Of a stretch of 64,000 nt of DNA, positions 1 through 11,699 are shown one piece after another (positions within the stretch are counted from its first letter, which is position 1; every line of letters starts with the position of its first letter). Source of the DNA: Datura wrightii (Eukaryota; Streptophyta; Magnoliopsida; Solanales; Solanaceae); NCBI GenBank assembly GCA_035772735.1, contig JASDFA010000027.1, positions 35,136,001-35,200,000 on the forward strand. The letters run 5' to 3'. The position numbers and the translations under genes were made by a program. The notes below the pieces were generated by a model. The model did no database searches. It saw only the letters and a program-made list of their open reading frames with translations, and had not been told where the DNA came from.

Positions 1-42
1 TACATTAAAAGTGACCTCCTCTTTATTCATCCTGAATTTTAG

Positions 43-885
43 CTAGCCTGCCTCAACATCCACTAAAGCTCTCCCAATGACCAGCAATGGTTGCCCTAAA
101 AAAATGGGGACCTCAAAATTAACCTCGCAATCTAGGACCATGCAGTCCGCTAGGAAGATGAATCTATCCACTTTGACAAGCACATCAACTAAGATCCCCA
201 CTGGCTTTTTGACTAAACGGTCCGCCATCAATAGCTGTATTGAAGTCAGTACGGGGGCCCCCAAGCCCAGTTTTTTGAACACAGCCAACAACATCAAGTT
301 GATGCTAGCTCCCAAGTCACACAGTGTATTCGTAAACTCAAAATCACTAATAATACACAGAATGGTGAAGGCACCTGGATCCTCTTTCTTTTGGGCAAGG
401 ACCTATGAAGCTATGTCACTGCAATGATGCAAGTTACCAACTGGCTCATAGCTCACGAACGTCTTCTTGGTCACAAGATCCTTCATGAACTTGGAATATC
501 CAGGTATCTGCTCCAATGCATCGACCAATGGTATGTTCACAGATACTACTTAAGCATAGAGAGAAGTTTTTGGAACTTTCAATCTTCCGCCTTTTTCTTC
601 ATCCTTTGAGGGAAGCGGTGGCGGTGGTCGAGGGATAGCCTTATAAATTTGTGTGACCCCTTGTTTCTTACCTTCATCAGCTTCGGACTCCTTTGCACCA
701 GCTTGAATCTCAGTCAACTCAGCCTCACCTATAAACTCATGCTCATCAACCTCATCTTCCTCACTAATCTCAATCTCCTTCCGTTTTTCCATCTCAACTA
801 CAACCGGTAGAGGGGGATCAATTGTGGTCTTTCCATTCCTAGTCATCGCAGTGATGCAGTGACTATCATTATTTAGATTTTGCAT
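43..885 (-). pseudogene. Element I gag-protease linker and aspartic protease
   Basis: Read from 885 downwards, the acidic and proline-rich stretch is a gag-protease linker. It is followed by PGYSKFMKDLV, KKEDPGAFTI and then CDLGASINLM, the aspartic protease active-site region of Athila/Tat-type polyproteins (D-L-G-A around position 320). The typical downstream string LDCEVNFEVPIFLGQP follows. The enzyme would cleave the Gag-Pol polyprotein inside virus-like particles. One in-frame stop after CSDIAS and a frame break near 550 show decay. The coding region continues toward the left edge, where I see only a short remainder. Confidence 0.75.
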
Positions 886-2500
886 TATGTTTCTAGGAAG
901 TGTTCCCTTCTGTCTCTACTTTAGGGATGCCGACATTTGTCCCAATTGTTGCTCAATCTGTTTGATCACTGTGGCATACGACTCAACTTTCTGGCTCATG
1001 CCAGATATATCTCCCCGAATGTCCCTCAGCTGATCATCGTGGATTTTACCTTCATGAGCATCTCAACCATTATGTTCTCCAATTTTGAGGGTGCAGTCTC
1101 ACCCTCACAAGCATTGGGAGGAACATACAAACCTGACTGATCGTTGCGATATGCATCATTCTTTCTCCATTCTCCCTCTCTCTTATAACCTCGGCTCCTA
1201 TCCTTATACCCATTCCCGTTATAGTTGTCTGGATATTGGTTCCGACCTTGATTTTTGAAATCTTGGTACCAAGTTTCCTATCCAGACCCTTGGGCATTGG
1301 CCCAAAAACCCGTCACCTGGTTATCCAAGAAGTTTTCCTCCTCCTCAGAATCTGAATGCTCTTGCCCCGGTTCCTGAACCTGAGCTCCCATTGCGTTTAC
1401 CTTTCTTGCACCAGAGCCCATGATATGCTTAGTAAGCAGGTCTAATGATGTCCGCATATGGGATAACTCCTAATCACATTCCTCCTCCTTTCTGGATTGA
1501 TCCACAAACATACTAATAGCATACGTACCTACAGCTGCTTCCGTTTCACTGGTGTGCCATGCCCTGTTCGTCTTAGTCACTCTATCTAGAATAATGGTAG
1601 CCTGCTCCCATGTGTGACTCATCAACGCTCCTCCCGCCATAGTATCTGCTACAGTCTTTGTGTTGTTGTTTAAGGACCTACAGAAAATATCCAACAAACT
1701 GTCATATGGAATTTTATGGTTTGGTAATTTGGTCAACTTCTTCTTAAACCTCAACCATGTCTCATGAAGTGCCTCCATGTTTAATTGTCGGAAGTTATAA
1801 ATTTCGTCCTTTAACTGTAGCATCTTGGAGGGGGGGAAAGAACCTTTCCAAGAAGGCCGATTTGAGATCCCTCTAGTTGGTTTTGGAATCATTAGGCAAC
1901 TCCAATAACCAAAGTGTGTCCTCTCGCATTACATAGAATGGGAAGAGTCTCAACCGAATAGCATTTTGGCTCACCCTAGGTAACCTGTACACCTTGCATA
2001 TGCTAATAAAGTTCATCAAGTGCAGGTTAGCATCATCATCTACATTACCACCAAACACCCCTTTCATATTCAGCAATTCTATCATGGTGCTAGTGATATT
2101 AAACTTTGCCACAACAAGCAAAGGTTGTTGTACGACGGCTCCAGTTGACTCGGCTTCATCAATATCTGGGTCATCCTCATCATAGAACTGAGGAGCTTAT
2201 CTTTGGCCTCGATTGCCCCTTTTATGTAGGCCAGCATTTACTACCTGCTCCCGAGCATCTTCGGGTTCCTAAAGTGCTGCTACCCGAGCTAACTCAGCTT
2301 GGCAAGCCTCTTCAGCCAACTGCACCTCTCTATGGACAGGGCTTTTCATTCTCCACAGAGTTTGCTCTAACTCAAAGTTAAGAGGAATCAGGGGGTTTCC
2401 GCTCCGTCGAGTACTTGGACTTCACCAAGAAACAACTTGTGGGTGACAAAAACAAAAAGAGAAAGTAAATGAGGAAATAACAACTAAAAGTTAAACACAA
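886..2500 (-). pseudogene. Element I gag (Retrotrans_gag-like), decayed
   Basis: The best part is 1470-2121. In order it shows NAIRLRLFPFYV (LFPF motif of the Retrotrans_gag family), a FPPSKMLQLKDEI block, LHETWLRFKKKL and a long helical C-terminal part. Gag would form the particle core and bind genomic RNA. The reading frame shifts near 1870-1890, and the region 886-1469 is broken by stops, though YVPPNACEGE and ENIMVEM-like gag tail strings remain. No zinc knuckle is recognisable. The N-terminal start lies near 2400-2500, just downstream of the primer site, but no clean ATG frame survives. Confidence 0.7.
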
Positions 2501-2525
2501 AAATTACACTAATCCTAAGCCGTAT

Positions 2526-2543
2526 TTCCTGACAATGGCGCCA
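2526..2543 (-). promoter_or_regulatory. Element I primer-binding site (tRNA-Asp type)
   Basis: On the minus strand TGGCGCCATTGTCAGGAA starts three bases after the LTR end. It matches the Athila/Tat primer site (complement of the tRNA-Asp 3' end) at 14 of 18 positions; all four mismatches are transitions, as expected from methylated-cytosine decay. Confidence 0.75.
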
Positions 2544-2546
2544 TTT

Positions 2547-4146
2547 TGTAACGCTCAAATCACACTCCTAAAAAGTTATGACACGGACGTTGTCAATATA
2601 TTAACCCAACAAAGTTAGGGGTTGATCCCAAAGGGAATATGGTCAAGATGTAGAATAACGCTAATATTTAAGCTTTTAAGATTGTTATCTCCTAAACGGG
2701 GGTTTTGTAAAAGCGAATAAGTAAAACTTGTGAGAATTAATTTTTGTTTATCAAGTTTATAAAAATAACTAGGGTAAGTGTTCCGCGTGGATTCATAACT
2801 ACTTTAGGTCTTACACTCGTGATCTATCCCGATGCTTACTTGTAGAACTGATAATTATGGTTTATATAAACGACTGTTTCGTCCCTATTGGATGACCATA
2901 CTCAATCACCGGATTAGGTCTCATGAGTGATTTCACTTCAAGCGTTATCACCCTGTTCCAAATTAACTATCCTGCGACCGCAACTCAAGTTATACAATGA
3001 TCATAAAGATCAAGGCTCTGTTATAGTTCTCTTTTCCTAATCTCTACTTCTCTAGATTCAAGCAAGTGTTGCGCTCTGTTAAGAAATGTTAAAGATGAAG
3101 AGAATACAATACAAGTGTTTAGCATTGGTTAGAATCACTTTGTGCAACCCTAGTTCGTTAATTCACCATGGTTCCCATAATCCTAGTTGTCGAGGTTTTA
3201 CCCTCTCATGGTTGTAAGACAATTATAAACATTCATGGACAAACACATAATTTAATACTTAGAAGGATGACTGGAAGAAAATCCACTTGATTATTGCAAG
3301 AATTAAGGAAGAACAATTCAAGAAAATTGAAGATATAAAATCAAGAAAATCTCCAAAGCTTGAATAGAAAGTCAACAACAATTGTTTCTACCAATTCTAA
3401 TTTGTCTCTGACTTGTTATCACCAAAAATTAACCTAAAAAGTATTTATAAAAATATTTATAACCCTTTCCTAAGTAAATAAGAAAAACTATTGAATTTGC
3501 CACCGACTTCATCTTGTTACGGGTCGTACCTTCACTCGTACGTTGGCTGGCGACTTCTAATTTCGGCTAAGTATTGGATATTGGTATGACTCACAATATG
3601 AACCTACGAGTCATATGATCCTATTGTGGTTTGATACTGTGAGTTCTGGCATCCTCTTAATATTTTCACGGGTGGCTTGGTACAACTCATACCTGCATCC
3701 TACGACCCGTGACTTTCAGTCATACCTTGAGATCTACCATTCTTCACTTCTTCTGAACTTTTCCATGGCTCCTTGGTACGATTCTTAGGTAGATATCACG
3801 ATCTATGGCTTATACCTGTACTAGGAGACTTGTCCTGTGCAAAATCTTCTGAAGTTTTCTACGACTGCCATGGTATGGCTCGTATCAGGATGGTACGACT
3901 TGTACCATGAGTCGTTATTTGCCTTTGTCTAATCACATTTACTCTGGACTTTTCCAAGACTCTTAGGACAGCTCATACAAAGATGGTACAGCTCTTACTG
4001 AGGTCCGTACTTAGCCAATTTTCTGCAATTATTCCATCTTTTGCACAATTCAACTCCAACATCTATTTTTCCTGAAAACAAAGTAAAAGTGCATCATATC
4101 TGTATAAACACACCTAATTCCATGCTTATTATCCTAGTTTTAAGCA
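2547..4146 (-). repeat. Element I 5' LTR
   Basis: About 1.6 kb, with TG at its minus-strand start (4146) and CA at its end (2547), the end lying next to the primer site. It has TATAAATA-type boxes around 3441-3465. Its U3 side (about 3520-4020) is crowded with variants of a word like TACGACTCGTACC. Part of it (from 3267) is duplicated at 4404-5283. Short open frames inside the LTR, such as the twin 70-codon frames at 4041 and 5178, are chance products. Confidence 0.75.
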
Positions 4147-5540
4147 TCGAAAGTGACGTAAACCCACATAACATCAGACCTGATCACCAAGAATTTGATG
4201 GGGATGAACTCGTAGAAGGTTCAAGCAGTTGGTTCATAGGAGAAAGAACATAGCTATAAGGATATTACTCAGAGTATGATGAGGAGGCTAACTTTATTAA
4301 TAATCAGACGAGGGATTTTCGGGCCAACACCCAAAGGTCTAATCAAGAATCTCGGCATCAAGGTTAAGGGATTAAGGTCGGAACTAATATGGAAATAACA
4401 ATTATGACTGGAAGAAAATCCACTTGATTATTGCAAGAATTAAGGAAGAACAATTCAAGAACAATGAAGATATAAAATCAAGAAATTCTCCAAAGCTTTA
4501 ATAGAAAGTCAACAACAATTGTTTCTACCAATTCTAATTTGTCTCTGACTTGTTATCACCAAAAATTAACCTAAAAAGTATTTATAAAAATATTTATAAC
4601 CATTTCCTAAGTAAATAAGAAAAACTATTGAATTTGCCACCGACTTCATCTTGTTACTGGTCGTACCTTCACTCGTACGTTGGCTGGCAACTTCTAATTT
4701 CAGCTAAGTATTGGATATTGGTATGACTCATAACATGAACCTACAAGTCATATGATCCTATTGTGGTTTGATACTATGAGTTCTGGCATCCTCTTAATAT
4801 TTTCACGGGTAGCTTGGTACGACTCATACCTGGATCCTACGACCCGTGACTTTCAGTCATACCTTGAGATCTACCATTCTTCACTTCTTCTGAGCTTTTA
4901 CACGGATCCTTAGTACGAGTCTTAGGTAGATATCACGATCTGTGGCTTATACCTATACTAGGAGACTTGTCCTGTGCAAAATCTTCTGAAGTTTTCTACG
5001 ACTGCCATGGTATGGCTCGTATCAGGATGGTACGACTTGTACCATGAGTCGTTCTTTGCCTTTGTCTAATCACATTTACTCTGGACTTTTCCACGACTCT
5101 TAGGACAGCTCATACCAAGATGGTACGGCTCGTTTTGAGGTCCGTACTTAGCCATTTTTCTGCAATTATTCCATCTTTTGCACAATTTAACTCCAATATC
5201 TATTTTTCCTGAAAACAAAGTAAAAGTGCGTCATATCCGTATAAACACACCTAATTCCATACTTATTATCCTAGTTTTAAGCATCAAAACTGACGTAAAC
5301 CCACATAACATCAGACCTGATCACCAAGAATTTGATGGGGATGTACTCGTAGAAGGTTCAAGCAGTTGGTTCATAGGAGAAAGCACCTAGCTATAAGGAT
5401 TATTACTCATAGTATGATGAGGAGGCTAACTTTGTTAATAATCAGACGAGGGATTTTTGGGCCAACACCCAAAGGTCTAATCAAGAATCTCGGCATCAAG
5501 GTTAAGGGATTAAGGTCGGAACTAATATGGAAATAACAAT
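3267..5540. repeat. 1.14 kb tandem duplication across the I/B boundary
   Basis: Copy 1 (3267-4403) and copy 2 (4404-5540) are near identical, with an offset of 1137 bases. Each copy holds about 880 bases of element I LTR followed by about 257 bases of element B gag. The string ATGACTGG starts both copies, and the sequence just past copy 2 also begins with ATGA, so a four-base microhomology lies at the junction. The duplication happened after I had inserted into B. Confidence 0.9.
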
Positions 5541-6204
5541 ATGATCGATCAAGTTATAGGGATAGAGATCAGGGCACTTGGAAAAATATATATGGGCCCA
5601 AGAATGAGAGAAATGGTACTTATGTGCCGCTAAAGCTGGTGATAATGCTACTGGTTCCAAGATGGAAGACATGCTTGCTAAAGTTTTGAAGAAGGTTGAG
5701 TCCACATATACAGGTGTCAAAGAAATGCAATGAGAATTATCAAGTCTGAGTAAGTTAGTAAACCCACACTCAAATTTTATTAAGTAGTTGGTGCAACAGA
5801 CGGGCTAGGTCTCCGCAGCACTGAACCAGAGGCAAAAGGGTACTTTGACTGGTGACATAGTTTTGAATCCAAAATATAATGGCCATTGCATCGCTATTAC
5901 CATCGAAAGGGGGAAAATGATAAATGAACATCCCAAACTTGTTAAAGATTCACGAAAGGAAGTTGCTCCAGATTCAAGAGTTATAATTGATGATACTGAG
6001 AAGGATGATATATCGACTGATTTCAAAAAATCATCTATTATTACTAAGGAGAATAGAGAAGATGATAAATCACAAAGCAAGGAAAAAGAGGCTTCTACTG
6101 AGAAAGGGAAGGAAAAGGAAGGTACAAAAGTATATACTCCTTTTCCCCAATGCCTTAAGAAGAAGGTGGAAGATAGTAAGTATTCACGTTTATTTATATG
6201 TTGA
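5284..6204 (+). pseudogene. Element B gag C-terminal part and linker, decayed
   Basis: Fragments include a coiled stretch around 5655-5735 (MEDMLAKVLKKVEST), then LNPKYNGHCIAITIERGK (5860-5915), the standard gag tail motif of Athila/Tat elements usually written NPKNxGxCxAIxxRSGK. A lysine- and glutamate-rich linker runs to 6204. Several stops and a frame change near 5640-5740 break it. The protein would have been the particle shell. Confidence 0.7.
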
Positions 6205-7064
6205 AATAACTGCCTGTTAATATACCATTGGTGGAACCACTCGAGTAGGTGTTAAGTTATGAAAAATTCATGAAGGATTTGGTGATTGAGAGAAGAATAG
6301 TTTGCTTTGAACCAGTGGGAAATTTACACCATTACATTGCCGCCTCTCACTCCTTAGTATAGAAGAAGGAAGATCCTAGAGCCTTCACAATCTGATGCAC
6401 CATAGGGGCCTTTAATTTTTCCAAGGCACTGTGTGATCTGGGTAGAAACATAAATCTGATCCCACTTGCGATATACAAACAATTGGGCTTAGGAGTCCTC
6501 AAGCCACTACAATGCAACTATTTGATGGATGATCGCACTATGAAGAAGCTGGTGGGTATATTATATGATGTGCTAGTGAAAGTGGAGAAATTTATTTTTC
6601 CTGCTAACTTTATTATCGTGGACTGTGATATTGACTTTGAAGTTTCTACATCCATTGTTAGCTTCCAATAAAGCGTTAGTAGATGTTAAGAGTGTTGGTT
6701 AAAGTTCAGATTGAATAATGAGGGGTTGGTATTTAATGTGTGCAGGTCAATGAAGTAGCCAAGGGATGTGAGTGTCACTTCTGTCATTGATACTATTGAT
6801 GAGATAGTTTATGTTGCTGCTTTAAAGAATTTCGTGGCTGAATCATTGAATACAGTGACCATGAATTCGATTGATGAGAATAGTGAAGGAGTCAAGGAGA
6901 CAATGAATGAAATAGTGGGCATGGAATCTTGTTCTTGTGCCCCTAAGAAGTTAAATCTTAACTTAAGAAATCAACCGACTCTACCACCACTCATTGAAGA
7001 AACCCATGAACTAGAATTGAAGAATAAGTTAATCCCAACCCAACCATCCACCATAAAATTTTGA
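6205..7064 (+). pseudogene. Element B aspartic protease region, decayed
   Basis: KALCDLGRNINLIPLAIY (around 6425-6480) aligns with the usual CDLGASINLMPLAIF of this clade, so the A of the D-L-G-A site is replaced by R. DRTMKKLVGILYDVLVKV and FIIVDCDIDFEV follow in the expected order, then SVIDTIDE. Stops occur around 6205-6395 and 6669-6760. The changed active site and the stops make it non-functional. Confidence 0.7.
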
Positions 7065-7949
7065 AAAGCCATCTCCACCCCCATCATATTGCATGAGTTT
7101 ATGCATGATTATAGAGGTGGTCCATGATAAGTGTGGGTTGGTGGACGAGAAAATGGAACATGAAGAGAGCAAGATCAAGTGGCTCACTATTGGTAAATGG
7201 TCTGAGCATGAACCAAATGGTGGTAAGGTTTAGAAAAATAGAGGGAAAACTAGACTTGATAAACCCCCAAATATAAGGAGAAAACTTTGGAAGGTATCTT
7301 AAGTTGAGATGCATCGTGTCATGACTTAAATTAGGCGATGCTTGGGAGGAAACCCAAGGAGAATATTGAAAAATTCTAAGTAATCAAGATACCTGCATTG
7401 TGCCATGATGTTAAATCAAGCACTGCTTGGAAGACAACCCAAGATAGTTTATTTTTGTTTTTATTTAGTTTTGTACTGAATTTTTAGAATTTAATGTTCG
7501 TTGAAGTATGCAGGGAAAGAAATCACAAGTACAAGAGTTAGCCTCGCACCATGGAGCAACAAGCAGACAGTCAGGTTAGCAATGCGGGGCACCCTCTCCA
7601 CATAGAGATCTGTGACATGGAGAACTCTCTCAACATGGACGTCCATGATGTGAAGCATTATCTTAACATGGAGGTCCACTGCATGTGAGCACTCGCTCTT
7701 CCTGGAGATTCATGATGCGAATAGGGTATATAGAGGCAAATATTGAAAAGAATCTATAGGTCAAACCCAACCCATGAACACATTATATAACCCTACAACC
7801 CCATATTTTTCCTCATTCTCTCCTAAGCCGCGTTGCCTAGCCTTGTTTTCCCTTACAAAAGTTCTCTAAACTTCTTATTCTCTCAAAATAACTCCCAATC
7901 TCCACCCATATCTCTAAAATCCTTCCACTTTCCACCAAATTTCCCACTC
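7065..7949 (+). other. Element B end-of-polyprotein remnant and spacer before the accessory gene
   Basis: 7100-7320 resembles the last part of H's polyprotein (VVHDKCG, later WSEHEPNG against WVEHELNG). It is followed near 7400-7445 by the clade's conserved end segment containing TTAAATCAAGCACTGCTTGG. A pyrimidine-rich stretch ending in GCAG (about 7485-7513) looks like a splice acceptor. 7555-7690 holds repeated words built on ACATGGA. 7784-7790 is TATATAA, followed by a pyrimidine-rich leader up to the ATG at 7950. Confidence 0.55.
7784..7790 (+). promoter_or_regulatory. Possible TATA box upstream of B accessory gene
   Basis: TATATAA followed by a strongly pyrimidine-rich 150-base leader and the ATG at 7950. 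This looks like a plant Pol II core promoter but is untested. Confidence 0.35.
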
Positions 7950-9155
7950 ATGGCTCGCAAATCAAGCAAGGGAAAGGAAATTTCTTTACCAAGTAAGGGT
8001 ACCAAATGCTCACACACTAGGCAAAGCTCACAAGCACAAGTAGATGTTTCCACCATGCCAAATCCATTAAGAAGATTTGGTCTCTGCTAGATTACAGAGG
8101 TGAGGTAAGAAATTTTTTAAATTGAATAAAAAAACCTAAATGTGTTCCTAAAATGAGATTTGATAGGGAGAGTCTAGCTTTAGAATTTTCGCACATATTA
8201 CAAAGGCTATAATACCTAAGGCTAGAGTTCATTTTAAGTGATCTTGGGAAATGCAACCTAAACTTGGTACAGAAATTCTTGGCTAACTGGGAGACAAAAC
8301 TTAGAAGCAACCAAGTGAAGATTAGAGGGTAAGTGATAGACTTTACTGCCACTGTCCTAAGACAATTGCTAAATACACCAAATTTGGACATCTAGCCATT
8401 TCAGGATCTTATGTTGAGACCTTCCTATAGAGCAATCGATCATACCCTTTACGACCCAAGGTAAGTATCCAAGTGGACTCATCACCAACAAAAAAGGTAT
8501 CACATGACATTCCCCTATGCCATAAGAGTAGAGAAGCTATGATTTGCTTAAAATTGTTTGTAGCTGTTTGATTTTGGGGAAACATATGACTCACGTTACG
8601 AGAGAAACGAGTCTATTTGGTGTTTGCTCTGATGACTTGGACACCAATAAATGTGGGAGTGATTATGAAGTCAAATTTAAGGAAGGTGAGGATTCTAAAG
8701 GGGCTGATATTCAACTTTGGGGCTCTTCTAACCCATTTGTTATGGGGGGACCAGGTAGAGGAAGAAGTTATTGACTACTTGCCTCAGCGTAATCTGAAAG
8801 GGCTAGATATGGCTAAGACCAAGGATCCCGAGGTTCATTAAGGGCGATAACATGCTGAGCAAAATTCTCAAAATGATAGTTACATAATCCATATGTATGG
8901 GATAGCAATGCTCCAGCTAAGGCTAAGGGGAGTGACAAATGAGCAGTTGCTGCAGGTAAACATAGACTACCGCTGAATGAGCATGCCAGAGCTCTTTGTA
9001 GAGCTAGGACAAATTTTAAGGAGACCCTAGATGATGACATCCCCACTGAGGATGAGTAGGCCTTGGATGAATCGAACTTGGAGTAGGATGAGGAGGAGGG
9101 AGAAGACTCATAGATTGGAGATGCTAACTATGCTCCCACTTATGACAAGGAGTAG
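7950..9155 (+). pseudogene. Element B accessory protein (relative of the intact A protein), decayed
   Basis: It starts MARKSSKGKE, like the intact protein of element A (MASRQDKGKG). Matching blocks follow in order: NWETKLRSNQVKIRG (about 8280-8330) against NWNPTLRSHTIKIRG; INVG followed later by FNFGALLTHLLWGDQVEEE (8650-8765) against INVG and YGFGGLLTTFLRGLDIEEE; and LDMAKTKDPE against LDVTKTKAPD. It ends in an acidic tail with DDDIPTEDE against DDDVPTDEE and stops at 9153-9155. At least a dozen stops or shifts disrupt it. It is similar in layout to what databases call putative plant transposon protein; that family assignment is from memory. No catalytic motif or membrane segment is visible. 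Confidence 0.75.
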
Positions 9156-10580
9156 GACCTAGGGAATTTATTCTCTCACTCTATATTTGTACTTTATAAT
9201 TTAAAGAACCGGGGACAGTGCTACTGATTACTTATGGGGTGGGGTGTTTGAAATTACTTGTTAGTTGCATTACTATAACTGTATAGGAGTCCTTATATTT
9301 CTTGTGATTTGTTATCCGATGACTTTGTTGTTGTAATAACATAGTTGACTACTTCTGTTGAGTATTTTGGGTTGTTAACTAATTTTGATGCTTTGGGTTC
9401 CCTGATTTTTGTTTTCAATACTTTTCTAGTGGATAGTCCCTTTAAACCGAGTAGAGGTGTCTAAATTATGTTTTAAGGTTATGTCTTTACTCATACTCAT
9501 GAATTTTTTCATTATGGATGGATGACGATCGTCTTAAGGGAAAATTAGTCATAAGTAGTAGAACAAGAGCTAGTAACCTTCTGAATTCTAGGTACTTCAC
9601 TCAGGAAAAACAATAGATCAAAAATAGTCCACTCAAAAAGTTGCACAAAAGGTTAGAAATTTTTGTTTAGAAACACGTAGGGTCTTGAATTTGACACTAA
9701 TGTGTGTAAATGGGCTTAATAATGTGAAACATTCAATATGATCATATTATATTTATGTAGTCTTGATAGCCATTTTTGAACCATTTGTGCGATATGTGTG
9801 AGATATTTGTACATATTCCATGCTTTCATGTTGATGTCTAGAACTTTCCCGTGATGTGTGCTAATCAAAATGAAAGATATTGAATTTATGAAGTGATATA
9901 GGCGTTCCTTTGATAGCCTACTTTTATTCTGTTAATCACTTACCATGATGTATCATCCTTAGTCAGCCATTTTGAGCCGTTAGCCTATTTTTTTGGCAAC
10001 CATGTTGAAGCTAAACCTTTTTGTTCTAATTGACCTCTGCTTTATCCAAATGACTCCTAAGGTGCTTTAATTAACTTAGTTGTGAAAGGAGCGTAGGTGA
10101 AGAAAAAGGGAAGCTAAAGGGTGGAAACCTAAAGAAAAGATTAAAGGTGAAAAATGTATTACAAAACATATGGTATTAGTAGGGAGAAGAAAAATAAGAA
10201 AAAGAAGAATGAAAAATAAGGAAAAAAGTAGAATAAGATGAAAAGATAATATTGCTGAGTACTCCCTCCATGTCACCAAACTGTAGAGTTTAAATGAATA
10301 GAGACATAAGTAGTAACAAAAAGCAGAAAAACAAAAAAATTATAAATCAAAGATTGTGTTGTATAACATTGAAAGAGTTGTGAAATGTTAAAGTGCTTAG
10401 AGAAGTTAGTCACTATTCTGGACAAATATTCCTACTGTCTCCTAGCCAACATTACAACCAATTAAAGTCCTTATTGATGATTCTAATTCTATGTTCTTGT
10501 GTTAGTGGAGTATTTACACTAAGGGCAAGTCTATGGTTCGTCAAATGTGTGCATAAGAAGTTATTTGAGAGAGTGAGTGA
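9156..10580 (+). other. Element B 3' UTR
   Basis: Non-coding. It carries in order the blocks shared with A, C and H: GGGGACAGTG with a G-rich follow-up (9205-9247), GATGACGATCGTC (9521-9533), GTCTAGAACTTTCC with a later CAAAATGAA (9836-9878), a TTGAGCC..TTAGCCTATT block (9970-9990) and GGGCAAGTCTATGGTTC (10523-10539). Compared with H, about 380 bases just before the LTR are missing, including the polypurine tract. Confidence 0.7.
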
Positions 10581-11699
10581 TGTTGGGCATATTCTTATGC
10601 CTATTTCATATTTTACCCATCTTTTATCATGTTTTGAGAAGATTATCCTTATAAAATGTAAGGTTTCATGAATGTGTATATGAAAATAGCTAACAAATGT
10701 TTTTAGATGATTTTAGCAGGTAACACAGGGAAAAATACTCAAAAATGGTTCAAGGTGTGAATAAACAAGAATTCGAGAAAATTTGGCCTGACGAAATAGA
10801 TGGAGTGGTTCCCTAGAGCCTATACTTCAAAGAAATTGTGCTCAGGTTTGTGCAATGGCTGAAGTGGCACGCCAGACCTCAAACTTCAGAAGAAATTTTG
10901 ATCAATACCTTGGAAAAATGAGAGAAGTGGTGCGTCAAAAGGGTTTCGAGCTTGGAAAATTTTCTAACACTCTAGTGCATTGACATAAGTGGTGCACCAG
11001 GTCCAAAAATGCAGAATTTTGACTAATACCTTGGCGATATGGGATAAGTGGTGCTCCAGAGGCTGAACTTCAGAAGAAATTCAAGTTAAGTCTGGCAAAA
11101 TAGCAGAAGTGGCACACCGGGTCCTCTTTGGAAAATGGATCTTTCTAAGTTGAATAGCTGAATTACTTAAGGGAAAAAGGGTCATTTGTTACCATGCTTA
11201 TAAATACTTGTCTAGGGAATTTGTTAGGGGAATCGATCATTGTATGCAGTCTTTTGGAGGAGAGACAAGAAGTCCATTTTCTTCTTTACTCTTTATCTTT
11301 ATGATTCAAATGATGATTTCTTTGGTTTGCACTTGAACATAAGTGGCCAAATTCCCTATTCTCGGGTTTTGGTCATGGCTTGATGGTTGTAGTGAATATT
11401 CATTTATTCTAGATGTTTAATTCTTATTTTCAAGATTGTTTATGCTTATTTGATTTCATGCTTATTCGTTAGACTGTTCACCTTTCTAATATTATTTGTT
11501 GGTTCATTGGTTGAACTCGGGAGAGGGAACTAATAAGGGTTAAAATAAGCACATAGTAGGTTTCAATATCTTATTCAAAAGTTCAAGAGTTGATTTGGTT
11601 TTTCAGGATAGGGATATACCCTGTAACTCTACTTAATTGTTTCAAGTATCTTCAACCATTGTCTCATGTTTCTCCTATAATCATAGGGATATAGGTGTT
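10581..11699 (+). repeat. Element B 3' LTR, truncated by element E
   Basis: It begins TGTTGGGCATAT and is collinear with the H LTR at 54017. It contains TATAAATA at 11199-11206 and an upstream array of words like GAAGTGGTGCACCAG (10800-11120). It stops at 11699, where the chromovirus E LTR begins. The expected continuation, present in H after GGTGTTAGG, is absent. Confidence 0.8.

Larger units (their letters stand above)
1..4146 (-). mobile_element. Element I: Athila/Tat-type Ty3-gypsy retrotransposon, 5' part
   Basis: On the minus strand this reads 5' LTR (4146 to 2547), primer-binding site, gag, gag-protease linker and protease, and runs off the left edge before any reverse transcriptase. 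The assignment rests on the tRNA-Asp-type primer site, the gag domain with a RLRLFPF-like motif, and a protease with CDLGASINLM. Frames are interrupted by stops and shifts, so it is a fossil. It sits inside element B: plus-strand B coding sequence starts right after the LTR terminus at 4147. The other end is outside the window, so no target duplication can be checked. Confidence 0.8.
4147..11699 (+). mobile_element. Element B: non-autonomous Athila/Tat-type retrotransposon with accessory gene
   Basis: In plus order: gag tail (first seen at 4147 and again from 5284), protease, an accessory gene, a 1.4 kb 3' UTR and a truncated 3' LTR. There is no reverse transcriptase, RNase H or integrase between the protease and the accessory gene: the protease runs straight into the conserved end-of-polyprotein segment (7100-7450). 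Its 5' part is cut off by element I, and its 3' LTR is broken at 11699 by element E. The same organisation, minus the accessory gene, occurs in H. Confidence 0.75.

Noticed and set aside
4041..5390. Two near-identical 70-codon frames (4041 and 5178) that look like a duplicated small gene
   Set aside because: They span the end of element I's LTR and B's gag and are duplicated only because of the 1.14 kb tandem repeat.
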